Source: Vibrio sp. FE10
Lineage (GTDB): Bacteria; Pseudomonadota; Gammaproteobacteria; Enterobacterales; Vibrionaceae
Reading direction: 5' to 3'
Length of the DNA: 64,000 nt
Assembly: GCF_030297155.1 (NCBI RefSeq)
Contig: NZ_AP028068.1
Location: 1,612,001 to 1,676,000 of the forward strand
Shown: one piece after another, positions 19,230 to 29,478 of the stretch
Layout: the number at the start of each line of letters is the position of its first letter
Numbering within the stretch: the first letter of the stretch is position 1
Notes under the pieces: generated by a model
Databases searched by the model: none
The model's input: only the letters and a program-made list of their open reading frames with translations
What the model was told of the DNA's origin: nothing
Made by a program: the position numbers and the translations under genes

Positions 19230-21909
19230 AGGTTAGAGTTCCTTGCTCGTCCACAGAAACTTCAATTTGAGTATGTGAATCATCCTTGTCATTCACCAGT
19301 AGTTGAGTCGAAAGCTGCGGCAATAGTTGACGGTTAATAACGGCATCAATATTTCGAGCTCCCGTCTCTGCAAGGCGGCAGTTGCCTAATACGAATTCCA
19401 CTAAGTTATCACCATAGCAAAGTGCCAGTTTGTGGTGGCTTTGCAGGCGCTCAGACACTTTCTTTAGTTTATGATGAATAATGTCAGTCATTGCTGCGTC
19501 TGAAAGAGGAAGGAATGGCAACACGGACATACGAGCCAGTAAGGCTGGTTTGAAGTGTTGATTCAATGTTGGGCGAATGGCTTCAGCGACGATATTGGCA
19601 TCAATGTCTTTCGCTTGGTGAACCAAAGACTCGATCTCATGTGTCGCGAGGTTACTCGTCATGATGATGAGCGTATTTTTGAAGTCGATGGTACGACCTT
19701 CGCCATCATTCAGTGTGCCTTTGTCGAAAACTTGGTAGAACAGGTTGAGTACTTCTGGGTCTGCTTTTTCAACTTCATCTAAAAGAACAACAGAGTAAGG
19801 GCGCTGACGTACTGCTTCGGTTAGCATACCGCCTTCGCCAAAACCTACATAGCCAGGAGGAGAACCAATAAGGCGAGACACAGTGTGTTTCTCTTGGAAC
19901 TCAGACATGTTGATGGTGGTCATGAAGCGCTCACCGCCAAACATTTGGTCGGCGATAGCGCGAGCGGTTTCTGTTTTACCTACACCACTTGGGCCAACTA
20001 ATAAGAAAACGCCCGTTGGTGCATCTGGGTTACCTAATCCCGCTTTTGCGGTTTGAATACCTTCAGCAAGCGCATCAATGGCAAATTCTTGGCCTTTAAT
20101 GTTTTGAATTAGGTTTTGCTTCAAGTTTAAGGTCGCTTGCGACTCATCTTGAAGCATCTTACCCATAGGGATACCTGTCCAATCAGAAATTACATGACTA
20201 ATTTCGTCAGGACCCACTTCGTAGTGAACGAGTGGATTGGTACCGCGCACGTTATCTAAACGTTCGTTACAAGATTGAATAGCTTCGCGAGTCTGCTCTT
20301 CAGAATATTCATGACAATTTGGTTTGTCACTTATTAGTGCGTCATCATCTTGAACCGTATTGTCAGCTATAGGAGCGCTGTCTTCTTCAGTCGAAGGAGT
20401 AGTAAGGCTATAAAGATGACTACGCAGTTCTATGATCTCTTGAATAAGAGATTGCTCTTTTTTCCATTGAACCTGAAGGGTAGCTTGTTCTTCTGTGGCC
20501 TTTTCAATCTTCTCTTTTAGCTCAGGAATTAAAGCGGCACTGTGTTTGTCACCAGTTTGCTGAAGTTGGTCACGTTCTAGAGCTTCGAGCTCGCGATTCG
20601 CAGCGGCAATTTCTTGATGTAATGTTTCAACAGGTGCCGGTGTTGCATTAAGGCTAATATTGACGCGAGCACAAGCCGTATCTAACACGTCGATTGCTTT
20701 ATCTGGCAGTTGACGTCCAGTGATGTAACGATCAGCTAAGTTTGCTGCGGCAGTGATTGCGTCGTCACGTACGTATACGTTGTGTGACTTTTCATAGGCT
20801 GGTCTTAAGCCTCGGATGATCAATGCTGCTTGAGTAGCCGACGGCTCATCAAGTTTTACCAGTTGGAAACGGCGCGCCAGAGCTGGATCTTTTTCGAAAT
20901 ATTTTTTGTATTCAGACCATGTGGTGGCAGCAATTGTTTTTACTTCACCACGTGCTAGAGCGGGTTTAAGTAGGTTGGCAGCATCGCTGCCTCCAGCTTG
21001 ATTGCCTCCCCCAACTAGCGTGTGAGCTTCATCTATAAATAAAATGATTGGAGTCGGTGAATTCTTCACTTCATCTAGTACTGCGTTAAGGCGTTTTTCA
21101 AACTCTCCCTTAACACTTGCCCCCGCTTGAAGTAAGCCCATGTCTAGGCCGTATAGTTCAACACCTTTGAGGCAGTCTGGCACATCTCCTTCGGTAATTT
21201 TTAATGCAAGACCCTCTACCACCGCTGTTTTACCCACTCCCGGCTCACCTACGGCGATTGGGTTATTTTTTCTGCGTCGCGCCAATATGTCGATTATTTG
21301 TCTGATTTCTTGATCACGGCAGAATACTGGGTCGATCTCGCCCTTTCTTGCTTTGCCTGTAAAGTCGGTGGTGAATTTACTTAATGCCGAACCATCTTCA
21401 CGTGCGTCGGTTTTTTCTGATGTCGTTGCTAAAGATTCTAGAGAGTTTGTTGTGAGTTCAGAAAAGTTACGCTTTAAGGTATCTGGGTTTACACCGTCTA
21501 AGATTGAAGCGTAGCCGTGCTGACCATAGCGTAGTGGGTTACTCATGAGTGTAAGAAGTAGGGCGCCAGAGCGAATCTGAGTTTCGGATAGATCTAAAGA
21601 TGAGACCAACCAACTTTCTTGAAGCCATTCGATTAAAAGCGAAGAAAAAACGGGCTTGCTGCCATTGCCTGTTGTGTTGGTATCTAAAGTCGAACGAATG
21701 GATTGCCTTAAAATGGTCTCTGAGCAATCGAAATGACTTAATAAGATATCAAAATCACTATTTGGCCTTTCTAATAAGCTTAATAGATAGTGTTCAATTT
21801 GCACTTCATTGGCTTTTTCCGATACGGCTAATGCAGCGGCATCCTCTAAAGCGACTTTTACAATAGGGTGCAGACGTTGTATTAAAGAGGAAAGGTTTAT
21901 ATTTATCAT
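19216..21909 (-). CDS. clpV: T6SS sheath-disassembly ATPase ClpV (TssH)
   Basis: 897 residues, the usual ClpV length. An N-terminal Clp repeat domain binds the contracted sheath. The first AAA+ module has Walker [14 protein letters not shown], Walker [13 protein letters not shown] and a Glu-rich coiled-coil middle region (about 400-500). The second AAA+ module has [13 protein letters not shown] and [11 protein letters not shown]. ClpV unfolds contracted TssB/TssC sheath so its subunits can be reused. It is the first gene of a leftward clpV-vasH operon, divergent from hcp across a 454-bp intergenic region. Confidence 0.97.
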   Translation of the reverse strand: MININLSSLIQRLHPIVKVALEDAAALAVSEKANEVQIEHYLLSLLERPNSDFDILLSHFDCSETILRQSIRSTLDTNTTGNGSKPVFSSLLIEWLQESWLVSSLDLSETQIRSGALLLTLMSNPLRYGQHGYASILDGVNPDTLKRNFSELTTNSLESLATTSEKTDAREDGSALSKFTTDFTGKARKGEIDPVFCRDQEIRQIIDILARRRKNNPIAVGEPGVGKTAVVEGLALKITEGDVPDCLKGVELYGLDMGLLQAGASVKGEFEKRLNAVLDEVKNSPTPIILFIDEAHTLVGGGNQAGGSDAANLLKPALARGEVKTIAATTWSEYKKYFEKDPALARRFQLVKLDEPSATQAALIIRGLRPAYEKSHNVYVRDDAITAAANLADRYITGRQLPDKAIDVLDTACARVNISLNATPAPVETLHQEIAAANRELEALERDQLQQTGDKHSAALIPELKEKIEKATEEQATLQVQWKKEQSLIQEIIELRSHLYSLTTPSTEEDSAPIADNTVQDDDALISDKPNCHEYSEEQTREAIQSCNERLDNVRGTNPLVHYEVGPDEISHVISDWTGIPMGKMLQDESQATLNLKQNLIQNIKGQEFAIDALAEGIQTAKAGLGNPDAPTGVFLLVGPSGVGKTETARAIADQMFGGERFMTTINMSEFQEKHTVSRLIGSPPGYVGFGEGGMLTEAVRQRPYSVVLLDEVEKADPEVLNLFYQVFDKGTLNDGEGRTIDFKNTLIIMTSNLATHEIESLVHQAKDIDANIVAEAIRPTLNQHFKPALLARMSVLPFLPLSDAAMTDIIHHKLKKVSERLQSHHKLALCYGDNLVEFVLGNCRLAETGARNIDAVINRQLLPQLSTQLLVNDKDDSHTQIEVSVDEQGTLTYAFS

Positions 21910-22363
21910 TTTAGTTCTATTAGTTATGTATATGGGATGCAGCGATTATACTAAAATTGATAACTGGTTTTTTATTCGGTGATGAATTTACTATTGTTTA
22001 TTGGTTACTTTTATTGTTTGTTTTGGTTTTTTATCTGACTAATATTTAAAATTCCGTTCAAAATAATAAATAGTCTAGGTGTTATGATTTAATTACTAGT
22101 TTTTTTGACTTTATTTCTAATCTTCGAGATAGTTATTTTGCCTTTGTGTTTTAAATTCAATTTATTAGTATCCACGTTCAATAAATCGTTTTTCTAAACA
22201 ACAAATTGTTGTTAAATATAATATTTATAACGGGTCATTTTTTGTAAGTGACTGTATTTATTTACTTTATAAAGTTGGCATGATGTTTGTATTAGCTTAA
22301 TCAGTCGCGGTGATAAGCGATTTGGTGAATTAATGAATTATAAATTTTAAAAAGGAAATATCG
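21910..22363. other. Divergent clpV-hcp regulatory region
   Basis: 454 bp of very AT-rich DNA between divergent clpV and hcp. It contains the hcp sigma-54 promoter near its right end. I found no clear -24/-12 element facing clpV. No small gene is visible. Confidence 0.75.
22276..22291 (+). promoter_or_regulatory. Sigma-54 (-24/-12) promoter of hcp
   Basis: TGGCATGATGTTTGTA matches the consensus TGGCACRNNNNTTGCW at every fixed position except two (C to T at position 6 and C to T in the -12 GC). The spacing is correct. It lies 72 bp upstream of the hcp start, in the right orientation, next to the sigma-54 activator operon. Confidence 0.8.
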
Positions 22364-22882
22364 ATGCCAACTCCAGCATATATGTCTATCAATGGTGAAA
22401 CTCAAGGTCACATTACTAAAGATACTTACTCTGCAGATTCTGTAGGTAACACTTGGCAAGAAGCTCACGTTGATGAGTTCCTAGTTCAAGAACTTGATCA
22501 CGTACTAACAGTTCCACGTGACCCACAAAGTGGCCAACCAACAGGTCAACGTGTTCACCGCCCTGTAGTAGTAACTAAAGTACAAGACCGTTGTTCACCT
22601 CTGTTATTCAACGCATTAGTGTCTGGCGAAAAGCTTCCTGAGTGTGTAATCCGTTTTTACCGTACTTCAGTACAAGGTAAGCAAGAGCACTACTACTCAA
22701 TCAAGTTAATTGATGCACTACTTGTAGATATTCAAACTCGTATGAATCACTGTCAAGACGCTGCAACTTCAGATCGTGTAACTGAAGAAGTACTTAAGCT
22801 GACTTACCGTGCAATCGAAGTAACTCACGAAAACTGTGGTACTGCTGGTAACGATGACTGGCGTGCTCCACGCGAAGCTTAA
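22364..22882 (+). CDS. hcp: T6SS inner-tube protein Hcp
   Basis: 172 residues, normal for Hcp. It has the characteristic MPTPAYMSINGETQGHITKD start and the GEKLPECVIRFYR and HYYSIKLIDALL blocks. Hcp forms the hexameric rings of the expelled tube and can carry small effectors. A good ribosome binding site (AAAGGAAAT) precedes the ATG, and codon choice looks biased toward high expression compared with neighbours. The gene has its own sigma-54 promoter and is followed by a terminator-like hairpin that would reduce read-through into vgrG. Confidence 0.97.
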   Translation: MPTPAYMSINGETQGHITKDTYSADSVGNTWQEAHVDEFLVQELDHVLTVPRDPQSGQPTGQRVHRPVVVTKVQDRCSPLLFNALVSGEKLPECVIRFYRTSVQGKQEHYYSIKLIDALLVDIQTRMNHCQDAATSDRVTEEVLKLTYRAIEVTHENCGTAGNDDWRAPREA

Positions 22883-22902
22883 TCGCTTTTCGTGAAAAAC
22901 AA

Positions 22903-22932
22903 AGGGTCAACAACTGCTGTTGGCCCTATTTC
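22903..22932 (+). terminator. Hairpin between hcp and vgrG (partial terminator)
   Basis: The stem AGGGTCAACA / TGTTGGCCCT (one G-U pair) with an ACTGC loop is followed by an imperfect T-rich tail (ATTTCT). It lies 21 bp after hcp. It probably attenuates so that Hcp exceeds VgrG. Confidence 0.75.
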
Positions 22933-22956
22933 TATTATTAGTATCAGGTAAAAGAT

Positions 22957-25035
22957 ATGGTGAATGACGTAGAATTTAAGTTTGAACTGCAAGGCTCTGA
23001 GCATGATTTTCGTGTGGAGAGCTTTCAGGTAATCGAAGAGCTTTCAAAGCCTTTTCAAATCAGCCTATCATTACTTTCACTTGATCCTGATATCTCATTT
23101 GATGCACTCATCCGTAAACCAGGTAGCCTGACTCTATATGGCCAAGGTGTCAGTTCAGCGAGATGCTTTCACGGCGTAGTTAATGAAGTTCGTTACCTTG
23201 GATCGGGTAGGAGATTCTCCCGTTACCAACTGACTCTTGTTCCGCAAGCTTGGTTTTTGAGCCAAAGACAAGACTGCCGAATTTTTCAACAAAAATCAGC
23301 GTCGGCGATCATCTCTGAAGTTTTAGATGATGCGTCAGTAACTGATTATCGACTAGAGCTCTCAGGCGTATATCCTTCAAAAGAATACGTGCTCCAATAT
23401 CGAGAGACAGACCTAGAGTTTGTTCAACGAATTTTGGCAGAGCATGGTATGTGGTACTACTTTGAGCATACAGAAGCTAACCACACAATGGTTATTGTCG
23501 ACAGTAATGATGCAATAGCTGAGTTATTGAACTCACCACTTAACGGGTCTTATTTGGGTCCTATTGTTTATCATGCTGATGGTGGTGGTGTTGCAGATCG
23601 CGAGCATATCTCTGATCTTGAACTTGTGAATCGAGTGAAAACCGGCCACGTTACTTACACTGACTATAACTACGAGTTTCCGAAGATCCCTCAGGAAATG
23701 AGCAGCTCCGGCGAACTCGATTTAGACCTAAAATTGTTCGATTTCCCAGGTCGTTACGTTGATCCAATGATGGGTCAAGTAAGATCAAATGAATGGATGT
23801 CTGAACATGTTGTTGATAATCAGCAAGTGGAGGCGACCAGTAATGTCATGAGGCTGGCGTCTGGATACAGTTTTAGTATCAGTGAGCATCCACGTTCAGC
23901 AATCAACCGTGATTACCTCATGTTATCGGTAATGCATAGTGGCCATGACCCTCAGGTTCATGAAGATGAAACTAATGGTCTGCCAACTACATATCACAAT
24001 CAGTTTGCGTGCATTCCTAGGAATGTTGAGTTTAGAGCTCCAAAACTTGAGGCTCCTTTGGTTGAAGGTACACAAACAGCGGTCGTTGTGGGGCCTGCAG
24101 GCGAAGAAATCTATACTGATAAGCTTGGACGGATCAAAGTTCAGTTCCATTGGGACCGTTATGGCGAGAGCGATGAGCATTCCAGTTGTTGGATTCGAGT
24201 TAGCCAGTCAATGGCAGCACCGACTTGGGGGGCGGTATACCTACCTCGTATCGGTCATGAGGTGGTTGTTACCTTCCTAGAGGGAGACCCGGATAGGCCT
24301 TTAGTTACTGGTGCAGTTTATAACGGACTTCATTATCCTCCTTATTCGTTACCAGAGAACAAAACGCGTACAACTTTCAGAACTCAAACGCATAAAGGGA
24401 CAGGCTATAATGAGTTGAGCTTTGAAGACGAAGCTAACCAAGAAGAAGTCTACATTCATGCGCAAAAGGATATGTCGACCAAGGTTTTAAATAACCGTTA
24501 TCGCGACATAGGCCAAGATGAGTTTTTAAAGGTTGCACGCCATCAGACAAATGATGTTCACGGTGATCACAAAGAGACCATTGACGGACATAAGACCACC
24601 CAAGTTAACAGCACGTTTACTGAAACTGTCGAACAAGATGTATCCGTTACTTACAACGCTAATGAAACTCAATATGTTAAGAACAATTCTGACTTAGAAA
24701 TTGGAGACAATCAAATTACCAAGATTGGTAAGAATGATGATTTGGATGTTGGTGAAAACAGCAATTTAACGGTAGGTGCATCAAAAAGTTCTGATATAGG
24801 GGCCGATGATAACCAGACGGTTGGTGGCAACTTAACGGTCTCTGTTAAAGGAAACACTTCATACAAAGCCGATGGTGCGACGCAAGTCATAAGCGGCGAC
24901 AAGATAGTACTGAAAACAGGTGGTTCGTCATTAGTGATGAATAGTGACGGGTCTATCAAGTTGTCAGGTTCCTCAATAACCATAGAAGGAAGCGATAAAG
25001 TTGTAATCAAAGGTGGAAACGTGGCGATCAATTAA
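22957..25035 (+). CDS. vgrG: T6SS spike protein VgrG
   Basis: 692 residues. The N-terminal gp27-like domain (about 1-370) and the gp5 OB-fold (IGKVQFHW-type block KIKVQFHWDRYG, then SCWIRVSQSMA and PRIGHEVVVTFLEGDPDRP) are clear. They are followed by a beta-helix spike with repetitive N/D/G-rich strands ending IKGGNVAIN. There is no C-terminal toxin extension, so it is a structural, non-evolved VgrG that would carry effectors by binding. The next gene starts inside its stop codon (TAATG), implying coupling with the DUF6484 protein. Confidence 0.96.
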   Translation: MVNDVEFKFELQGSEHDFRVESFQVIEELSKPFQISLSLLSLDPDISFDALIRKPGSLTLYGQGVSSARCFHGVVNEVRYLGSGRRFSRYQLTLVPQAWFLSQRQDCRIFQQKSASAIISEVLDDASVTDYRLELSGVYPSKEYVLQYRETDLEFVQRILAEHGMWYYFEHTEANHTMVIVDSNDAIAELLNSPLNGSYLGPIVYHADGGGVADREHISDLELVNRVKTGHVTYTDYNYEFPKIPQEMSSSGELDLDLKLFDFPGRYVDPMMGQVRSNEWMSEHVVDNQQVEATSNVMRLASGYSFSISEHPRSAINRDYLMLSVMHSGHDPQVHEDETNGLPTTYHNQFACIPRNVEFRAPKLEAPLVEGTQTAVVVGPAGEEIYTDKLGRIKVQFHWDRYGESDEHSSCWIRVSQSMAAPTWGAVYLPRIGHEVVVTFLEGDPDRPLVTGAVYNGLHYPPYSLPENKTRTTFRTQTHKGTGYNELSFEDEANQEEVYIHAQKDMSTKVLNNRYRDIGQDEFLKVARHQTNDVHGDHKETIDGHKTTQVNSTFTETVEQDVSVTYNANETQYVKNNSDLEIGDNQITKIGKNDDLDVGENSNLTVGASKSSDIGADDNQTVGGNLTVSVKGNTSYKADGATQVISGDKIVLKTGGSSLVMNSDGSIKLSGSSITIEGSDKVVIKGGNVAIN

Positions 25036-25520
25036 TGATGGAAAAACAAACCCAAATTATACAAACCATCACTGAACAGCAAGCCGAATCAACGGCTTGC
25101 TTTTCGCGTTTTGGAACAATTGTATCGATTAACGAAACTAAGAGTGGTGTTCGCGTCGATTTCGAAGGAAACCCGTTGCAGCAGCCAATTAATGCGAGGT
25201 TGGGGAGAGGGTTTAAATTAGCTGAGTTGCAACTTGCTATTGATAACACCCTTTCATGTCGTATCGAGTTTCTTAATAACGACTTTAACCTTCCTTTAGT
25301 CACAGATATCTTTTTCTCCATTATTGATGACTCGGATGAGTTTGTACTGAGAGCCAAGAAAATGGTTATTGAAACGGAACAAGAGTTAATAGTGAGAAGT
25401 GGCGAAACAGAGACCCGTTACAGCGGCCGTGATGGCCGAATTACCACCAAAGCCAAATATGTGACTTCTCAAGCAGAGAAGGCTCAAAAAATTCAAGGCG
25501 GCACTATCGCGATCAATTGA
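25035..25520 (+). CDS. DUF6484-like VgrG-associated protein
   Basis: 161 residues, starting in the vgrG stop codon; a second ATG follows directly at 25038. Residues about 25-60 (FGTIVSINETKSGVRVDFEGNP) resemble the DUF6484 domain often encoded next to vgrG. The last residues, IQGGTIAIN, closely resemble the VgrG C-terminus, IKGGNVAIN. It may extend or cap the VgrG spike or serve as a loading platform. It is not an enzyme as far as can be seen. The family assignment is by recall; the function is inferred. Confidence 0.7.
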   Translation: MMEKQTQIIQTITEQQAESTACFSRFGTIVSINETKSGVRVDFEGNPLQQPINARLGRGFKLAELQLAIDNTLSCRIEFLNNDFNLPLVTDIFFSIIDDSDEFVLRAKKMVIETEQELIVRSGETETRYSGRDGRITTKAKYVTSQAEKAQKIQGGTIAIN

Positions 25521-25545
25521 TCGTGTTACTAGATTGGATTCACGG

Positions 25546-26865
25546 ATGCGTCAAAAAATAGGTATTGATCAACTAAACCAGCCGATTACTCATGAAGATT
25601 TCGAACTCGCCATCACTAATGCGGAAAGTACGCTCACTTTATTGGACGAGCTTCCTATCAAGTGGCTGGATATGTGTAATGAAAAGCTGTCACTGGCTTC
25701 GGAGACACTCGGTTTCTTGTTAAAGCAACGCTTACAAGTACATAAAAGGGGATACCCAAGCGTTAAACTGGAGTATTTAGCGCTGGCTGAGCGTCAGATT
25801 GAAGACCTAAAAAATGTTTATTTGTCTTTCTATCGATTGGCTCCGGGATTGATTCATCAATTAAAGCAGAGCGAACCAACCATTTATGCTTGGCTCATGT
25901 TGAATTCTGAAATTGGACAAGAGCACGAAAACCTACTTTGTGGTTTATCGATACTTGATGATTTGGATTACCAAACCGCAAAATTGCTAGTTGTTCAGTC
26001 ATCATTATCAGGTATCGACTCTGTGGTAATCGAAATGGTTGAAGGTGGTTGTAAACTGCCCCTGCTTTTCTTGGAGTGCTTACAGTTACGCCAAACTGTC
26101 ACAGTTGGTCTGCTAAAACGTTGGCTTAAAGACAAGCGGTTTTCTGAGCATAAAACACATTTATTTTTATCGTTACAAAACGATGCAGAAAGCGTTTTCT
26201 GGTTAGCTGAAAACTCAAATAGCAGTCAGAACTTGTTTGAGCGATTACTTGCGAAAGAGGATAGAGGGACATGGTTTCGTCAGGAATTTGGTACCTCAAT
26301 CGATAGTGTGTCTGATCCCGAAGTGGTCACTTTTGCCAAACTTTTGGATCTCAAAGAGTTTGAGAGCTTTAATCTGAATAGTGTACAGGCTCCGTTCGAT
26401 TTTGTATTACAGGGTCTGAACGAACATGTTCCGAAAATAGTTGAATTAGTATCTAGCCTTGACGAGTTCGAAGGTGAGGATTGGATCCAAGCGCTTTACA
26501 TTGTCTATGGGAAACGTTTACCAGTGATACCAAAAAATTTGGGGATAGACTTTGAGTGGCACGAAATACTCGAAAAGCTAAAAGAATGGGTCGAAATTGG
26601 TGCCTACAGACAAGCGTCACCGGGTCGATTGGGACAACCTTTGACTCTAGAAACCAGTATCCAAGCCATGTTCGATACTCAAGTCAGTGCTGCTTTTAGG
26701 GTTTGGATTTGGCGTCAGGTTTGCCTCCATACTCGCTCATACATCCCTTGGGATATGGCTATGCCAGTTCATCAACAAGAGTGGAATATCACGCGACTAA
26801 CTCAGAATTCAACAGCCTCAGAAAGGTTTAATCTAAGGAATAATAATGCAGTTGTGGGATATTGA
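25546..26865 (+). CDS. T6SS-associated helical protein (TIGR02270-like)
   Basis: 439 residues from ATG 25546; a TTG start 12 bp upstream is possible. It is predicted largely alpha-helical with HEAT-like leucine-rich helices and has no signal peptide or membrane segment. The end RVWIWRQVCLHTRSYIPWD and the position between DUF6484 and DUF2169 genes recall the TIGR02270 family found in T6SS loci. The stop codon overlaps the next gene by 20 bp. It may be an adaptor or chaperone for effector loading. I am moderately sure of the family and do not know the function. Confidence 0.55.
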   Translation: MRQKIGIDQLNQPITHEDFELAITNAESTLTLLDELPIKWLDMCNEKLSLASETLGFLLKQRLQVHKRGYPSVKLEYLALAERQIEDLKNVYLSFYRLAPGLIHQLKQSEPTIYAWLMLNSEIGQEHENLLCGLSILDDLDYQTAKLLVVQSSLSGIDSVVIEMVEGGCKLPLLFLECLQLRQTVTVGLLKRWLKDKRFSEHKTHLFLSLQNDAESVFWLAENSNSSQNLFERLLAKEDRGTWFRQEFGTSIDSVSDPEVVTFAKLLDLKEFESFNLNSVQAPFDFVLQGLNEHVPKIVELVSSLDEFEGEDWIQALYIVYGKRLPVIPKNLGIDFEWHEILEKLKEWVEIGAYRQASPGRLGQPLTLETSIQAMFDTQVSAAFRVWIWRQVCLHTRSYIPWDMAMPVHQQEWNITRLTQNSTASERFNLRNNNAVVGY

Positions 26866-27838
26866 GAACCATCCAGAACTTTCAATCAAAGGCCGCTTTC
26901 AACGGGACCAGAATGGTAATGAGGTTTGGATTGTCGTTGGAAAACGCTCATGGCAACTCGTAGGCTCTGTTTGGAAGGAGCAAGAAGAGACAGAGATCTA
27001 TGACGATCCTGTCTATCTGGGTGAAGCAGGGCTTTCCGCGATGAAAGCTGACCAAGAGTTCTCAGTTGTAAAAACCAACACAGATGTACTGATTTTCGGT
27101 AAGGCCCGAAGCTACGCGAAAAAGGCAGTTACGTACCATGAGTGTCGGCTTTTGATTGATGGCCATATCGACAAAACCATATCGGTACTTGGTGATAGGC
27201 AATGGATTGAGCACGGAGGTAGCGTAACGCTAAGTAAACCACTCCCATTTGTGGAAAAAGAGATCGACTTCTCCTGTGCTATCGGAGGCGATTTAAGAAA
27301 CCGGCTCGGCGGAGGTATTGCTGATACTAAAGGGGAACTATTGAAACAGAAGGTTCCTTCGGTTTTTTATCCTACGGAAGATTGGAGTGCGACACCCAAG
27401 AATACACGGGTTGCTGGATTTGGCCCGTTAGCCCCATTTTTTGGGGCTCGTCAGCAATATGCTGGCACTTTTGATGACGATTGGCTAGAGAATAGGAAAC
27501 CTCTTTATCCCGTAGACTTTGACCAACGTTTTTATCAGAGTGCGCCACTAGACCAACAATGCAAAGGATTCATATCTGGCGGTGAACGATTGATGATGAG
27601 TGGCTTTTGCCATAATGATGCACTCTCTTTCCGTTTCCCCCAAGAGATGTATGTTGCAGAAGCTCAATTTAAAAATGCCAACTATCAAGTAGATATGCCT
27701 ATTTCTACGGTTTTCATTGATACAGAGGCTCGGATACTTTCAATCAGTTACAGCGCTGCCTTCCCATGTCAAGGCGAGGAGCATCTTTTAGTGTCAACGA
27801 AGATCCATAAAAAACAGGAGTTGTCCGATAATGAATAA
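26846..27838 (+). CDS. DUF2169 T6SS adaptor protein
   Basis: 330 residues. The N-terminus (HPELSIKGRFQRDQNGNEVWIVVGKRSW) is typical of DUF2169, and the GFGPLAPFFGARQQYAGTFDDDW region fits the same family. DUF2169 proteins are encoded in T6SS clusters and are described as adaptors that help load effectors on VgrG/PAAR. An AAGGAA ribosome binding site precedes the ATG. The gene overlaps both neighbours, so the block vgrG-DUF6484-TIGR02270-DUF2169-thiolase-like is one operon. No membrane or export signal is present. Confidence 0.8.
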   Translation: MQLWDIENHPELSIKGRFQRDQNGNEVWIVVGKRSWQLVGSVWKEQEETEIYDDPVYLGEAGLSAMKADQEFSVVKTNTDVLIFGKARSYAKKAVTYHECRLLIDGHIDKTISVLGDRQWIEHGGSVTLSKPLPFVEKEIDFSCAIGGDLRNRLGGGIADTKGELLKQKVPSVFYPTEDWSATPKNTRVAGFGPLAPFFGARQQYAGTFDDDWLENRKPLYPVDFDQRFYQSAPLDQQCKGFISGGERLMMSGFCHNDALSFRFPQEMYVAEAQFKNANYQVDMPISTVFIDTEARILSISYSAAFPCQGEEHLLVSTKIHKKQELSDNE

Positions 27839-28784
27839 CAATTCAGCACGATTCGTTATTGGTATGGAAGCCATGACACCAACGGGCATGAATCTTGATA
27901 TTGCCACAACAGTTGCCAAAGCGGATTTGGGAAGGTTCGATCAGCAAGTGTCCGGTGATGGGATTGAAAGGTTCACGTACGCTAGTATTGAATACATTTC
28001 CAGTACATCATTGTTTGACAAGTGTTCGGCGCTTATTGAGAGCTTGATCGACTCTCTTTTAAAGCAGTTACCTACATCATTAAAGCCTATTCCGTTACTC
28101 GTCAATGTACCGGGCTCTATTTCTGTAGTGGAGATGAGTCAGTGGTTAAGTGAATGTAAGCATTGTGATTCAATATCACGTTATGAAGTGGTTCAACAAA
28201 GTGGACCATCATACTTGACCACATCATTGGCTAAGTTGAACCAATTCGATGCAATAATGAGTATCTCAGTAGATTCACTTGTTGATGATCTCAGTGACTT
28301 AATCGAAGCTGGAGATGTCATGAGTTCGACTAATCCATGGGGCATAATACCGAGTGAGGGCGGGGCGGGTTTACTGTTATGTCGGAATAACTTGGTGCAA
28401 ACGTTAAAGCTTAAACCCAAAGCAAAGTTAGGTTATTTCGAAGTAGAACCTGCAAATACAACGCGAAGGTCAGTAATGAAGCTCGTAAGGAATGCGAGTC
28501 GCAATATCAAGAGTTTTGGGCCTGTATTCTCTGATATGACTAATCTGAGGTCTCATACTGAAGATTATGGATTCGCGTTAGGTGCACGCGCCGAATGTTT
28601 TGATAACCCACAGCAGCCCACGTTAATTAATGATTTATGGGGCACATTGGGTAGTTGTTCTGCATTGGCATTAATGGCCTGCACTATCCAAGAGGTAACG
28701 CACAATAGCCCCGTAACCCTGTTAATGTTTGATGTTAAAGGAGAAAGGGCGTTGCTCCAACTCACTTGTATGAATGATAACTGA
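27831..28784 (+). CDS. Thiolase-like / ketoacyl-synthase-like T6SS accessory protein
   Basis: 317 residues, with AGGAG before the ATG and an 8-bp overlap with the DUF2169 gene. The N-terminus (RFVIGMEAMTPTGMNLDIA) and the later SEGGAGLLLCRNN and LWGTLGSCSALALMACTI segments match the beta-ketoacyl synthase/thiolase fold. It is shorter than true ketosynthases, and I cannot place an intact Cys-His-His catalytic triad. Such degenerate proteins occur beside DUF2169 in T6SS loci. It is most likely a structural accessory or adaptor partner rather than an enzyme. It ends the first rightward T6SS operon. Confidence 0.7.
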   Translation: MNNNSARFVIGMEAMTPTGMNLDIATTVAKADLGRFDQQVSGDGIERFTYASIEYISSTSLFDKCSALIESLIDSLLKQLPTSLKPIPLLVNVPGSISVVEMSQWLSECKHCDSISRYEVVQQSGPSYLTTSLAKLNQFDAIMSISVDSLVDDLSDLIEAGDVMSSTNPWGIIPSEGGAGLLLCRNNLVQTLKLKPKAKLGYFEVEPANTTRRSVMKLVRNASRNIKSFGPVFSDMTNLRSHTEDYGFALGARAECFDNPQQPTLINDLWGTLGSCSALALMACTIQEVTHNSPVTLLMFDVKGERALLQLTCMNDN

Positions 28785-29478
28785 TCATATAAACGTGAGA
28801 TAAAGTGCGAATATTACTTATATGGTAATGTTTGCGTAAAAATTAATCGAAATGTGATTGAGTGTTTTGAGCTAGTCTTGGTATGTATTTAATCCATTGG
28901 GTAGCTTAAATCGCTGCAAGACCTTACCTCGAACGTTTTGAACATATTGATAAAGTAGTTTATCTCTTTTTACCATCATAGCTAAAAACAGTATTATAGG
29001 TTTCTGCCAATGAAGTCCTGCTCAAGTGGGACTCCCGTTGGTTTTATTGCTAGTGAACAGCAATTTATAATGCTTTGCCATTTTCATCTTATATCAACCA
29101 GTTCCTGATGTCTTTTGGGTTAAATCACTTTCCAAACACCTATTGTAACTCAATGCAAAAATAAAATTATTTTTGAAAGACATTTTCAAATATCGATCTT
29201 TATACGTAAATAAAATATTTTTATTTAAAATAAGCTAAATATGTGACTCAGTTAACAGTGTTTGTTCAGTCCGTTATTTTAACGGGTAAGTATTATATTT
29301 AGGAGTGAAAAAACAGTCGAAAGTTGCTAGTTAAAGCGTTTGTCGTAGTGTTCTGTTGTTTAGTCATAATAACTGAATTAATAGTATTACCGATGGTTTT
29401 AAATACTGCTATTGAAAAGGGTATTAGACAGTATTTATTATCCAGCATTAATTTATTTTGTTTGATAAAGAGTTTAGC
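28785..29478. other. Gene-free spacer before ppkA
   Basis: About 690 bp, AT-rich, with no convincing gene. A hairpin at 29007-29047 (AGTCC / GGACT nested in CCAA / TTGG, then TTTTATT) may terminate the preceding operon. A short dyad (CCGTTATTTTAACGG, around 29271-29286) lies about 190 bp before ppkA. I found no good sigma-54 site. Confidence 0.55.
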
